Assembly (NCBI RefSeq): GCF_947648125.1
Contig: NZ_CANSMR010000010.1
Span: 124,001 to 188,000 of the forward strand
DNA length: 64,000 nt
DNA from: an uncultured Bradyrhizobium sp.
Lineage (GTDB): Bacteria > Pseudomonadota > Alphaproteobacteria > Rhizobiales > Xanthobacteraceae
Reading direction: 5' to 3'
Of this stretch, positions 52,366 through 60,966 are shown piece after piece. The translations under genes were made by a program, and so were the position numbers. The notes under the pieces were generated by a model, which was given only the letters and a program-made list of their open reading frames with translations, was not told where the DNA came from and did not search any database. Each line of letters starts with the position of its first letter. The stretch's first letter is position 1.

Positions 52366-54138
52366 TTACCGCCGAAAACCGCTGGCGCGCGAGTAGCTCT
52401 GGCGGCCTTCCTGGGCCGGGCGCGCCGCCATGCTGGCGCGCGCCTCGCTGGCGACCGGCGTCGCGGGCTTCAAATCCTCGAGGAAGATCGGCTTGGCGAA
52501 GTAAAAGCCCTGGGCGTAGCGGATCTTGGTCGCCGCCTGCAGATAGGTGAGCTCCTCGTAGGACTCGATGCCCTCGGCGATCACGGTCATGCCGAGCGCC
52601 TCGCTCAGCGATTCGATCGCACGCAGGATGCCCTGGCTGCGCGGCCGCTTGTGGATGTCGGTGATGAAGGAGCGATCGATCTTGATCTCGTCGGCGGTGA
52701 TGTCCGCGAGTGCCGACAGCGACGAATAGCCGATGCCGAAATCGTCGATCGAGATGCCGACGCCGATGCCGCGCAGGATCGGCAGGATCTGGTCCTGGAA
52801 ATGCGACCGGGTCACGAACGCGTCCTCGGTCACCTCGATCATGAAGCGTTTCGGGAAGCCGGTCTCCTCGATCGCGCTCGCGAAGCGGCGCATGAACTCG
52901 AGGTTGGAGGCTTGCTTGGCGGCGACATTGATGCTGATCGTCGCCGTGGGGCCGAACGTGTCGTTGATCAGGTCGATCGACTTGACGATTTCCGCCAGCA
53001 CCAGAAACGTCAGCTCGTCGATCAGGCCGAGCTCCACGGCGAGGTTGATGAAGGTGCCAGGCGCCTGGATCACGCCCTCGTCGTCGCGCAGCCGCACCAG
53101 CGCCTCGATGCCCTTGATCTCCTGGGTGCGGATATCGACCTTGGGCTGGAATGCGCAGCAGAAGCGCTTTTCCAGGATCGCCAGCCGCAGCGACTGCTCG
53201 ATCTTCATCCGCGCCAGCGCCTCGCGCTCCATGCTGTTGTCGAAGAACGCGATCGAGCCCTTGCCGTTGTTCTTGACGCGATACATCGCGATGTCGGCAT
53301 TCTGGCGCAGCGCCTCGTAGCTCCGGCCATGCACCGGGTAGAGGCTGACGCCGATCGAGGTCGAGGCGAAGATCTCGGAGTCCTCGATGAAGAACGGCGC
53401 CTTCAGCCGCTCCTGCATGACATGGATGAATTCGGCAACCTCGTCATTGCCGCTGATCGGGTTCAGCAGCAGCAGGAATTCGTCGCCGGAGATCCGTGAC
53501 AGGATATCGGTCTCGCGCAGCGCGTGGCCGAGCCGCTTGGACAGCTCGACCAGCAGCGCGTCGCCGATCGCGTGGCCGTAATAATCGTTGATGTGCTTGA
53601 AGTTGTCGACGTCGAGGAAGGCGAGCGCGAATTGGTTCTGCGCGGAGTCGCGGATCAGACCGTTGACGCGATGCTCGATCACCCGCCGCGTCGGCAGGCC
53701 GGTCAGCTCATCGTAATAGGCCGAGCGGAACAGCTGGTCCTCGAACGCCTTCTGCTCGCTGATGTCGGTCGATGTCGAGATCAGGAGATTGCGGCCGGCG
53801 ATCTGCACCGGCCGATGTGAGGTGAGGAACACGTATTTGGAGGCGCCGCAGGCGAGGACTTCCTCGAGCACCACCGGACGGCCGCTGCGCAACAGGTCCA
53901 AATTGGCGGCGTGGCGCTCGTCGACCGGCGACGGCTGGCTCGCGCTGGCTGCCAGCTGCAACTGGCTCGCTGCCGCTTCATTCACCAGGATGAACTGGCC
54001 CTGCTCGTCCTGGACGGTGACGCCCGCTGGCAGCAGCTGGAGAAGATCGCGCAAGATGCGCAATTCATTGCTGGAAATGTCGTCCTGCCCGGTCTCTGCC
54101 GTGCCCGCCTGAAAATCGTTTTTGATGAAACTGTGCAT
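52366..54138 (-). CDS. PAS-GGDEF-EAL signalling protein
   Basis: A 590-residue c-di-GMP-related protein: PAS-like residues 25-130, GGDEF domain about 135-300, EAL domain about 312-565. The GGDEF active-site loop is SGDEF (217-221), which keeps the catalytic residues but changes the first Gly. The EAL domain has KGIEALVRL (EAL at 345-347), DDFGIGYSSLSAL and KIDRSF. Both domains may work; diguanylate cyclase activity is less certain. ATG 54138 has AAGG upstream. The frame is open for 61 further codons to 54321 without a good start. Confidence 0.9.
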   Translation of the reverse strand: MHSFIKNDFQAGTAETGQDDISSNELRILRDLLQLLPAGVTVQDEQGQFILVNEAAASQLQLAASASQPSPVDERHAANLDLLRSGRPVVLEEVLACGASKYVFLTSHRPVQIAGRNLLISTSTDISEQKAFEDQLFRSAYYDELTGLPTRRVIEHRVNGLIRDSAQNQFALAFLDVDNFKHINDYYGHAIGDALLVELSKRLGHALRETDILSRISGDEFLLLLNPISGNDEVAEFIHVMQERLKAPFFIEDSEIFASTSIGVSLYPVHGRSYEALRQNADIAMYRVKNNGKGSIAFFDNSMEREALARMKIEQSLRLAILEKRFCCAFQPKVDIRTQEIKGIEALVRLRDDEGVIQAPGTFINLAVELGLIDELTFLVLAEIVKSIDLINDTFGPTATISINVAAKQASNLEFMRRFASAIEETGFPKRFMIEVTEDAFVTRSHFQDQILPILRGIGVGISIDDFGIGYSSLSALADITADEIKIDRSFITDIHKRPRSQGILRAIESLSEALGMTVIAEGIESYEELTYLQAATKIRYAQGFYFAKPIFLEDLKPATPVASEARASMAARPAQEGRQSYSRASGFRR

Positions 54139-54351
54139 CCGCCGACCTTGGCAAAGTCCGTTGTAGTTTTGGTTAAGCGGACTTGCGAAATGCCGTGACA
54201 GAAAGAGACCCGGGCTGCTTTCGCAAGCCGCCGCGGCAATCGTCATTAACAGAGTATCAATGGCGGCATCGGCCGCCGGTGAAAGCGATTGCGCGGCGCG
54301 CGGTTGCGTCGGCACGCGCAAATAAAGTGCGTGTACCGAAAAGCAGGCTTA

Positions 54352-55314
54352 TCAACAGTTGGGAAGATTGCACTGCATGATGCAGTGAACACCGGTCTTC
54401 AGGTAACTGATCTCGGTCTTGCCGTCGAACGGCCGCAGCGCCGACTTCAACAGCTTGGTGCCGAAGCCGGCTTCGCCGATGACCTCGACCACCGGTCCCT
54501 CGGTTTCGTCCCAGATCACGTTGAGACGCCCGTCGTCCACGGTCCATGACACCTGCAGAAATCCGCGCGGCGAGGAGAAGGCGCCGTACTTTCCTGCGTT
54601 GGTTGCGAGCTCATGGAAGATCAGCGCCAGTGAGACGGCGAGCTTGGCGGGCAGGAACAATTGCTCGCCATTCAGATTGAACCGTACATGCCCGTAGGGC
54701 CCGAGCTCCGAGCGGAGCAAATCCTTGATATCGCAGCCGTAGCCGTCGACCCGCGCGATCAGATCGTCGGTCGCGGCGAGCGCGCGGATGCGATGGTCGA
54801 TGCGCTGCCAGACGTCGGGCCGGTCCTGCAGCGCCTGATGCAGCACGGCATGAATGGTCGAGGACTTGTTCTTCAGCCGGTGCTGCAATTCATCGACCAC
54901 GATCTTGCGATACTGCTCCTCCTCGGTCAGCCGCTTGGAAACCTCGCGCTGCTGCGCGACCAGGGAACGGTAGTGCTCCACGCCCCAGATCGCGACGCCG
55001 CACACGACCCAGAAGATCATCAGCAGCGCAAAGCGCGCCGGGTCGGCATGCGCGCTGCTGAAATTGAGCAGGACGCCGAGCAGGCCGCTGGCCAGCGCGG
55101 TTGCGATCCCGATCCGGAAGCCGCCAAGGGCGGTCGCGAAGAATACCGCCGGGAAATAGGGCGTGAAGAACACGTCCGGCCTGATCTGGGCGAGCCCGAA
55201 CCGCGCGGCCGTGGCCAAAACGAGACAGAACACGGCGAAGGCGACCGCAAGCAGCAGCGATGGCTGCGCATCGCCCCGCCAACTCGCCCTGAAATCGTCG
55301 ATCCATTTCGCCAT
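54352..55314 (-). CDS. Membrane-bound sensor histidine kinase, HWE/HisKA_2-type
   Basis: A 320-residue kinase with three or four N-terminal TM helices (residues about 18-40, 55-85, 95-112) of a KdpD/DUF4118-like kind (FFATALGGFRIGIATALASGLLGVLLNF). The phospho-acceptor His145 lies in VVDELQHRLKNKSSTIH. The ATPase N-box is FHELATNAGKYGAFSSPRGFLQVSW. No response regulator is adjacent. ATG 55314 is chosen as the first start giving the membrane domain; a larger open frame upstream is not protein-like. Confidence 0.88.
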   Translation of the reverse strand: MAKWIDDFRASWRGDAQPSLLLAVAFAVFCLVLATAARFGLAQIRPDVFFTPYFPAVFFATALGGFRIGIATALASGLLGVLLNFSSAHADPARFALLMIFWVVCGVAIWGVEHYRSLVAQQREVSKRLTEEEQYRKIVVDELQHRLKNKSSTIHAVLHQALQDRPDVWQRIDHRIRALAATDDLIARVDGYGCDIKDLLRSELGPYGHVRFNLNGEQLFLPAKLAVSLALIFHELATNAGKYGAFSSPRGFLQVSWTVDDGRLNVIWDETEGPVVEVIGEAGFGTKLLKSALRPFDGKTEISYLKTGVHCIMQCNLPNC

Positions 55315-55489
55315 CGGTCGCGCCAGTTCACGTGAACAGGCGACCCAAAATAAGGCCGCTGCGACCGAAAAACCGCAGTTGTGGCCTTCTGGCCACAGAC
55401 GGACCTCGCCGGCCGTTAACCGAGCCTGCGCTTGCGTTGGCAGGAGCGGCTGGGGAATATCGGCAACATCAAACGTCAGGGAGACCGGC

Positions 55490-56332
55490 ATGGGACGGCT
55501 GGACGGCAAGGTCGCGATCATCACCGGGGCGACCAGCGGCATCGGGTTGTGCACGGCCGAGGTCTTTGTCGCGGAGGGCGCAAGGATCGTGATCGCCGGG
55601 CGCCGCGCGCCGGAGGGCGAGGCACTGGCGCGCCGGCTCGGCGGCAGCTGCATCTTTCGCCAGACCGACGTCACGGTCGAGGAGCAGATGCAGGCGCTGA
55701 TCGCGCTTGCGGTGGAGAAGTTCGGCCGGATCGACTGTCTGTTCAACAATGCCGGCGGCCCGGCGCAGACCGGCGGCATCGAGGGCCTCGACGTCGAACG
55801 GTTCGATGCCGCGATGGCAACCCTGGTGCGCAGCGTCATGCTCGGCATGAAGCATGTTGCGCCCATCATGCGCCAGCAGGGTTCCGGCAGCATCATCAAC
55901 AATGGCAGCATCGCCGGCCGGCTCGCCGGCTTCTCCTCGTCGATGGTCTATGGCGCCGCGAAGGCCGCGGTGATTCATTTCACCAAATGCGTGGCGATGG
56001 AGCTCGGCGAGTCCGGCATTCGCGTCAATTCGATCTCGCCCGGCGCGATCGCCACCGGCATTTTCGGCAAGGCGCTGGGGCTGTCGACCGAAGCCGCCGA
56101 GCAGACCCCGGCTGTCATGCGCGAGGTCTATAAGGCAGCACAGCCGATCCCGCGCGCGGGTCTGCCCGACGACATCGCGCATGCCGCGGTGTTTCTGGCG
56201 AGCGACGAATCGAGCTTCGTCAACGGCCACGACCTCGTCGTCGACGGCGCCATGACCGGCGGCCGCAACTGGAGCCAGCAGCAGGCGGGCTACGTCGCGT
56301 TGCGCAAGGCATTCGATCAGGGAGCGGGGTAG
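55490..56332 (+). CDS. Short-chain dehydrogenase/reductase
   Basis: A 280-residue classical SDR. The Rossmann motif TGATSGIG is at 12-19, NNAGG follows near 86, and the catalytic Ser140 (NGSIAG), Tyr154 and Lys158 (YGAAK) are all present. The NAD(P)-specificity region after GARIVIAGRR has Arg38-Arg39, which hints at NADP. The tail NGHDLVVDGAMTGG is the usual ending. ATG 55490 follows AGGGAGA. It is divergent from the histidine kinase gene by 175 bases; its substrate is unknown. Confidence 0.92.
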   Translation: MGRLDGKVAIITGATSGIGLCTAEVFVAEGARIVIAGRRAPEGEALARRLGGSCIFRQTDVTVEEQMQALIALAVEKFGRIDCLFNNAGGPAQTGGIEGLDVERFDAAMATLVRSVMLGMKHVAPIMRQQGSGSIINNGSIAGRLAGFSSSMVYGAAKAAVIHFTKCVAMELGESGIRVNSISPGAIATGIFGKALGLSTEAAEQTPAVMREVYKAAQPIPRAGLPDDIAHAAVFLASDESSFVNGHDLVVDGAMTGGRNWSQQQAGYVALRKAFDQGAG

Positions 56333-56417
56333 AGCGTTTTCCAACGCGCGCGAAACGAATCGGCAGCGTCATGGCCCGCTTCATCGCTTCGCGTCTCGGA
56401 ACGACGAGGGGAGGAAT

Positions 56418-57473
56418 ATGACGATGGTCGATCTGGCAAGCTCCCCCCGACAACTCTCTCGCATGAACGCCAGGCTCGAGCGGAAGCTGCAACGTCTTGC
56501 TGCCGTGATCGTGGTCGGCACCCTGTCCGGCATCGCGGTCGGCCTGACCCACGGCACCGGAGCGACGGCGCTGATCACCGGCGCCGTCTACGGCTTCCTG
56601 CTTGGCGCCATCATCGGAGCGGTCGAACTGTTCGTCCTCGAGAATTGGGACTGGCTCAATCGCCTGTCCTTCCTCGCCAATCTGGCCGTGCGCAGCGCCG
56701 TCTACGCCGCCATCATCATCGGCATCCAGCTGTTGCACCCGGGCGAGCGCATCGCGGGGCTCCCGCTGGAGGCCTCGTTTGGGGATTTCTGGTGGGCCTT
56801 CGCCTACTCCGCAGGCGTCTCGGTGCTGATCAACCTCGGCCTCGCGATAGCCAATCTGATCGGCCCGCGCGCCTTCATGAACTTCGTCACCGGGCGCTAT
56901 CACCGGCCGGTCGAGGAAGACCGCTTCGTGTTGTTCGTCGACATCGCGGGGTCGACCGGACTTGCCGAACGGCTCGGCGGCATTGGCATCCATCGCTTCC
57001 TCGACCGTACCTTCCGCCTGCTGACGCAGTCGGTGGTCGATTATCGCGGCGAGGTACTCAATTACGTCGGCGACGAAATCATCGTCACCTGGCCGGAGCG
57101 ACACGGCGCGGTCGATTGCCGGCCGCTGCGCTGCTTCGTGGCGATGCGCAGCGCGCTGCAAAAGGCGGCATCGCAGTTCGCGCACGAGTTCGGCGCGGTG
57201 CCGCAGATCCGCGGCAGCCTGCATTTCGGTCCGGTGATCGTCGGCGAGATCGGCGACATCAAGCGCGCGATCGTGTTCAACGGCGACGTCATGAACACCG
57301 CAGCGCGGCTCGAAGAGCTGAGCCGCAAGGTCGAGGGCGGCTTTCTCGCCTCACGCGCGGCGATGGCGCGCTTCGCTGTGCCGCCGCCATTTCCGCTGAG
57401 CGACCTCGGCACGCTCCCGATCCGGGGCCGCGTCGACGGCATCGACGTGGTTGGGATCGGAGCGGTGGCGTAA
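56418..57473 (+). CDS. Membrane adenylate/guanylate cyclase, class III
   Basis: A 351-residue protein with four TM helices (about residues 27-45, 50-73, 88-105, 127-147) and a class III cyclase catalytic domain from about 165. Metal ligands are Asp175 in LFVDIAGSTGLAERLG and Asp219 in LNYVGDEIIVTWP; IRGSLHFGPVIVGEIGDIKRAIVFNGDVMNTAARLEEL completes the active site. It makes cAMP or cGMP. ATG 56418 follows GGGGAGG. It lies 85 bases downstream of the SDR gene on the same strand. Confidence 0.88.
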   Translation: MTMVDLASSPRQLSRMNARLERKLQRLAAVIVVGTLSGIAVGLTHGTGATALITGAVYGFLLGAIIGAVELFVLENWDWLNRLSFLANLAVRSAVYAAIIIGIQLLHPGERIAGLPLEASFGDFWWAFAYSAGVSVLINLGLAIANLIGPRAFMNFVTGRYHRPVEEDRFVLFVDIAGSTGLAERLGGIGIHRFLDRTFRLLTQSVVDYRGEVLNYVGDEIIVTWPERHGAVDCRPLRCFVAMRSALQKAASQFAHEFGAVPQIRGSLHFGPVIVGEIGDIKRAIVFNGDVMNTAARLEELSRKVEGGFLASRAAMARFAVPPPFPLSDLGTLPIRGRVDGIDVVGIGAVA

Positions 57474-57802
57474 TCGCCCAGTTCTTCCGCGAGCCCGTGC
57501 TCATAGACGTTCGCTTCAGTCACGAACGGTGACGTCGATCTCGACGTGAATGCATGCCGACGTGCCAGAAGCCATCGCGATCTTCGCCTCGGGGCCATAA
57601 GCAGACATTTCGCCGGAGACGATGTACAAGAAAAGCTGATCAGCGATAGCTGCTTCAAGCGTAGGTGCTCACTGCACATTGACAGCCCTTTTTCAGCGCC
57701 GCTGATGGCTGAAAGGCGAGACGTCCCTGCCAGTAGCGCTGGCAGGAACGTCTCCACCGGACCGCAAGATCGGAACAGACCCGTTTCTTGACGCGCGCCC
57801 GT
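57474..57802. other. Gene-free interval with a strong hairpin
   Basis: About 330 bases between convergent cyclase and SnoaL genes. It contains the hairpin at 57718-57754. One frame across it is open for about 80 codons, but it is not protein-like and I do not call it. Confidence 0.6.
57718..57754. terminator. Long interrupted hairpin
   Basis: GAGACGT (57718-57724) and ACGTCTC (57748-57754) form the outer stem; CTGCCAG (57727-57733) and CTGGCAG (57739-57745) form the inner stem around TAGCG. The two stems are joined by short 2-base bulges on both sides. There is no T-run. It lies between convergent genes and may be a bidirectional terminator or the remnant of an insertion. Confidence 0.5.
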
Positions 57803-58261
57803 TCAGAACATTCCGTTCGGGTTGGCCCGTGGGATGTTCGGCGCGATCATTGGTGCCGAGTTTGCCGCGTCGCCAACGAACTGCAAGGTGTCCCAATGCT
57901 CGACGGCCTTGCCTTCGGCGTCCATCCTGTAGATATCGACGCCGGCGATTCCCGTATCATTCGGGTCGTCATTGAAGAGATTCAGGAAATTCACGTGCGC
58001 CCATACATAGTCGCCGACGGCGATGATGCGGTGGACCACGACGCGAGCCCGGGCGCGTTCTCCGGTGATCTGGGCGAAGAACTTCCCCAGCGCGACCGAA
58101 CCATCGGCAATCAGCGGGTTGTGCTGGATGTAGGCGGGGCTCACGTATCTGGCCGTGCCCTCTTCCGATCTCTTCGTGTTGATCATCAGATCGTAGAGCG
58201 CAAGAACGTTGTTCTTGTTGCGAACGGCGCGGCTATCGTTGGTGTCAAGGATCTCGATCAT
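57803..58261 (-). CDS. SnoaL-like (NTF2-fold) protein
   Basis: A 152-residue NTF2-fold protein: NNVLALYDLMINTKRSEEGTARYVSPAYIQHNPLIADG is the SnoaL polyketide-cyclase-like opening, and VVVHRIIAVGDYVWAHVNFLN and AVEHWDTLQ are the next conserved strands. Such proteins bind small hydrophobic ligands and may be catalytic. It starts 40 bases after the upstream SDR stop, forming a two-gene operon. Confidence 0.88.
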   Translation of the reverse strand: MIEILDTNDSRAVRNKNNVLALYDLMINTKRSEEGTARYVSPAYIQHNPLIADGSVALGKFFAQITGERARARVVVHRIIAVGDYVWAHVNFLNLFNDDPNDTGIAGVDIYRMDAEGKAVEHWDTLQFVGDAANSAPMIAPNIPRANPNGMF

Positions 58262-58301
58262 GGTTAGCTCCTGTTGTCAGATGGGTGGTTGTCGGGTGGA
58301 C

Positions 58302-59171
58302 TCAACTCAGGCCGACGAGCTGAAGGCGCAACGCATCCTGCTCGGCGTCTGATTTCTCTCGAGCGACCCAGAGCATCTCTCCGGCGTCTACTCCCACCGG
58401 CGCACGGCTCGGTGCGGGGACTTGCTCGGCCAGTTCGATCACCCTTCGGGCGGCGGCGGTCGAATCGAGGCCGCTGTTCTGCATGCCGTTCAGAGCGGCC
58501 GCGAACGATCCGAAGGTTTTTCCATAGAGCTCGCGTTGTTCGGGCGTCATTCCGTCAGCCACCCGCTGGAGGGCTGCGGCTGTTTTCGCGGGGCCACCGG
58601 TCTTCATGTTGCCTGCCGCCGCGACCACGACGTCAATTCCGAACCGCTTCAGTTCAGCACGGTAGACCGTCGCGAAGACTTCCATCGCGGCCTTCGATGC
58701 GCCCGACGGTCCATTGAACGGCAGCGGCACGCTGGCGGTCCACGTGCTGACCTGAACGATGCGCCCACGCGCCTTCCTGAGCGCGGGCAGAAAAGCATTC
58801 ATGACCGAGAGGGCACCGAACACGTTGACGTCGAATTCGCGCCGGATGGCGTCCAGCGGAAGAACCTCGATCGGTCCCGGGGTCAGGATGCCGGCGTTGT
58901 TGATCAGGACATCGAGGCCGGAATCGCCGAGGGCGTCGGACACGCCGCCCGCCCAGGTTTTCACCGGCTCTTCTTTGGTCATGTCACAGACCGTCAGGCT
59001 GACGCGTCCACCGGAAGCGTCCTTCAGGTCCTGGACTTCCACTGCCGACATGGCCGTTCCGAAAACGACATAGCCTTTGGCTGCGAGCTCCAGCGCAATA
59101 TCGCGGCCGAGCCCTGCGCCGGCGCCGGTGACGACCGCTGAGCGGCCGGAATGTTGGTTTCTCGATGACAT
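58302..59171 (-). CDS. Short-chain dehydrogenase-like protein with altered catalytic motif
   Basis: A 289-residue SDR-fold protein. The cofactor motif TGAGAGLG (15-22) and NNAG (91-94) are normal. In the YxxxK motif the Lys160 is kept, but the Tyr position (156) is Ser in GPSGASKAAMEVF. The usual Ser is S142. Loss of the catalytic Tyr would usually abolish dehydrogenase activity, so the protein may be a binding or regulatory relative, or use another residue. It is first in an operon with the SnoaL gene and divergent from a LysR gene. Confidence 0.87.
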   Translation of the reverse strand: MSSRNQHSGRSAVVTGAGAGLGRDIALELAAKGYVVFGTAMSAVEVQDLKDASGGRVSLTVCDMTKEEPVKTWAGGVSDALGDSGLDVLINNAGILTPGPIEVLPLDAIRREFDVNVFGALSVMNAFLPALRKARGRIVQVSTWTASVPLPFNGPSGASKAAMEVFATVYRAELKRFGIDVVVAAAGNMKTGGPAKTAAALQRVADGMTPEQRELYGKTFGSFAAALNGMQNSGLDSTAAARRVIELAEQVPAPSRAPVGVDAGEMLWVAREKSDAEQDALRLQLVGLS

Positions 59172-59276
59172 AGCGATCTCCCTTGGCTTGAACTGACAAC
59201 CAAGCTATCGTTGCTGAATTCGATCAGATAGCCCTATGAATTGGCCATCTGTGTCGCAAAAAATGGAACGCTTGGG

Positions 59277-60140
59277 ATGGATTTCGAAGATCTGCGGACT
59301 TTTGTCGACGTGGCGGATGCTGGCGGGGTGTCGGCGGCTGCCCGGCGGCTTGGCGTCTCCAAGTCGATTGTCAGCCGACGGTTATTCCGATTGGAAGCCG
59401 AGCTCGGCGTTCAGCTGCTCGCGCGAACAACACGCGGTGCCGCGCTGACGGAGGCCGGGGTCACATTTCGCGAGCACGCCGCTCGCGTCCGCGCCGAAAT
59501 CGACGCCGCCCTCGAAACGATCTTGCCTGCCGGCGAACTGCGCGGCCGCCTCCGTATCGCCGCACCGCTATCCTTGGGACCCACGCATTTGGCGCCGGTC
59601 TTTGCGGACATGGCGCTGCGCCACCCGCTGCTCCACGTCCAGGCGAGCTACAGCGATCGCTTCGTGGATATCATTGGGGAGGGTTTCGATTGTGCGATAC
59701 GGGTCGGCTATCTCAGCGACTCGAACTTGATCGCGCGTCGTGTCGGAGCGCTCACTGGGACGCTGGTGGCAAGTCCGGATTATATCAGGGCGCACGGGGC
59801 TCCCGAGACGCCGGACGATCTTCTCAGCCACCAGTCGCTCATGCAGGGAACAGAAGCCTGGCAGTTTATGGATGGCGACAAGGTCATTTCCATTCATCCG
59901 CAGGGGCGGTTCAAGGCAGACAATGGTACTGCACTCGTCGTTGCCGCGGTGGCGGGGCTCGGCATCGCCTGGCTTCCGGATCATCTCACCAAAAGCTATC
60001 TGGATTCCGGCGCGCTTGTTGGCGTCATGTCGCGCTACCCTGTTCCGACGGCCGGCATCTTCGTCGTTCGACCTCCCGGACAGCATCCCACAAGGAAGGT
60101 CCGAGTTCTCACCGAATTGCTGATTGAACGTTTCGGGTAA
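59277..60140 (+). CDS. LysR-family regulator
   Basis: A 287-residue LysR protein. MDFEDLRTFVDVADAGGVSAAARRLGVSKSIVSRRLFRLEAELGVQLLARTTRGAALTEAG is the DNA-binding domain of the CrgA-like subgroup. The C-terminal domain runs to the end (LTELLIERFG). ATG 59277 fits; an in-frame start at 59241 would add 12 unrelated residues. It is divergent from the SDR/SnoaL pair across 105 bases. GCTATC (59204-59209) and GATAGC (59227-59232) in that gap are inverted arms and could be its operator. Confidence 0.9.
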   Translation: MDFEDLRTFVDVADAGGVSAAARRLGVSKSIVSRRLFRLEAELGVQLLARTTRGAALTEAGVTFREHAARVRAEIDAALETILPAGELRGRLRIAAPLSLGPTHLAPVFADMALRHPLLHVQASYSDRFVDIIGEGFDCAIRVGYLSDSNLIARRVGALTGTLVASPDYIRAHGAPETPDDLLSHQSLMQGTEAWQFMDGDKVISIHPQGRFKADNGTALVVAAVAGLGIAWLPDHLTKSYLDSGALVGVMSRYPVPTAGIFVVRPPGQHPTRKVRVLTELLIERFG

Positions 60141-60398
60141 TTGGCGGCTGACCAATTCCACGACGATGCCGTGAAGAAGTACCCTCGCCTGAAACGGAAG
60201 CGGGAATGTCGGCTTCGGGTCATTCGCGTCGCATTGCCGCTTTGGCTGCCACTTCTGGCGTAGCCCAATCAACAGACACCGTCAGAGCGATCCGGTCGAT
60301 CTGCTTTGGCCAAAGGGAGGCGGGTCGAAGAAGCGCCAAATTCACGACGCAGATTGGGGCTTCAGTAGAGTGTTCCCGCGAGAAATTGAGATCGCCTC

Positions 60399-60602
60399 AT
60401 GGACGCGAAATCAGCCGCAAGATTTAAACAGCACGCGGAGCGGGCCATTGAGGAGTTGTCCTTGGCGCTCACGCTCGCCGAGGAAGCCTCTCCGACAGAT
60501 GAGTTTCTGAGATTGAGGACATCGGTCGGCGATATCATCGCTCGGTTAGACACTATGCTGCTGGAGAATATCGATAAAGATCATCCCGATCTGATGGCGT
60601 AG
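60399..60602 (+). CDS. Small helical protein, 67 residues
   Basis: A 67-residue, mostly helical, acidic protein (DAKSAARFKQHAERAIEELSLALTLAEEA, then DEFLRLRTSVGDIIARLDTMLLENIDKDHPDLMA). It has no signal, TM helix or recognised domain. Similar short proteins occur in Bradyrhizobium. The start ATG 60399 lacks a strong ribosome site, and composition supports coding. Function unknown. Confidence 0.6.
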   Translation: MDAKSAARFKQHAERAIEELSLALTLAEEASPTDEFLRLRTSVGDIIARLDTMLLENIDKDHPDLMA

Positions 60603-60761
60603 AGCACTGACCTGTTGCCGTCCACATCGGATCACAAGGCGACATAGGCCAGCGTCGCCGGACGTCAGGCTGCGACAAATTAAATGAGACGCAAGACTCG
60701 GACAAATCCATGTCGCGAGAATGCGGATGTGTGACTCACAAGCGGCGCAACAAATTCAGTG

Positions 60762-60882
60762 TCGTCCCGGCGCAGGCCGGGACCCATACGCCGCGGTGGA
60801 TGTTGTGAACGGGACTCGTCGTTCCAGCGTGGCGCAACGATCGGCATTCGTGGTTATGGGTCCCGGCCTGCGCAGGGACGAC
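60762..60882. repeat. Long palindromic repeat, GTCCCGGCGCAGGCCGGGAC family
   Basis: CGTCCCGGCGCAGGCCGGGA followed by CCCATA (60763-60788) is mirrored by TATGGGTCCCGGCCTGCGCA followed by GGGACG (60855-60880). The 66-base loop has no gene. The rest of 60603-60966, a 364-base interval, holds nothing else recognised. Confidence 0.82.
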
Positions 60883-60966
60883 GGCGGTGGATGCGGCGCG
60901 ACGTCGATTCCAGCTTTCGCGGTTACGACAGCTGCGCGACGCTCACGCCGCAAGGCGCTCTTGCCC

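Noticed and set aside
57546-57791. Possible 81-residue gene in the gap before the SnoaL gene
   Set aside because: The frame crosses the perfect hairpin at 57718-57754, has no ribosome site, and its sequence resembles no protein.
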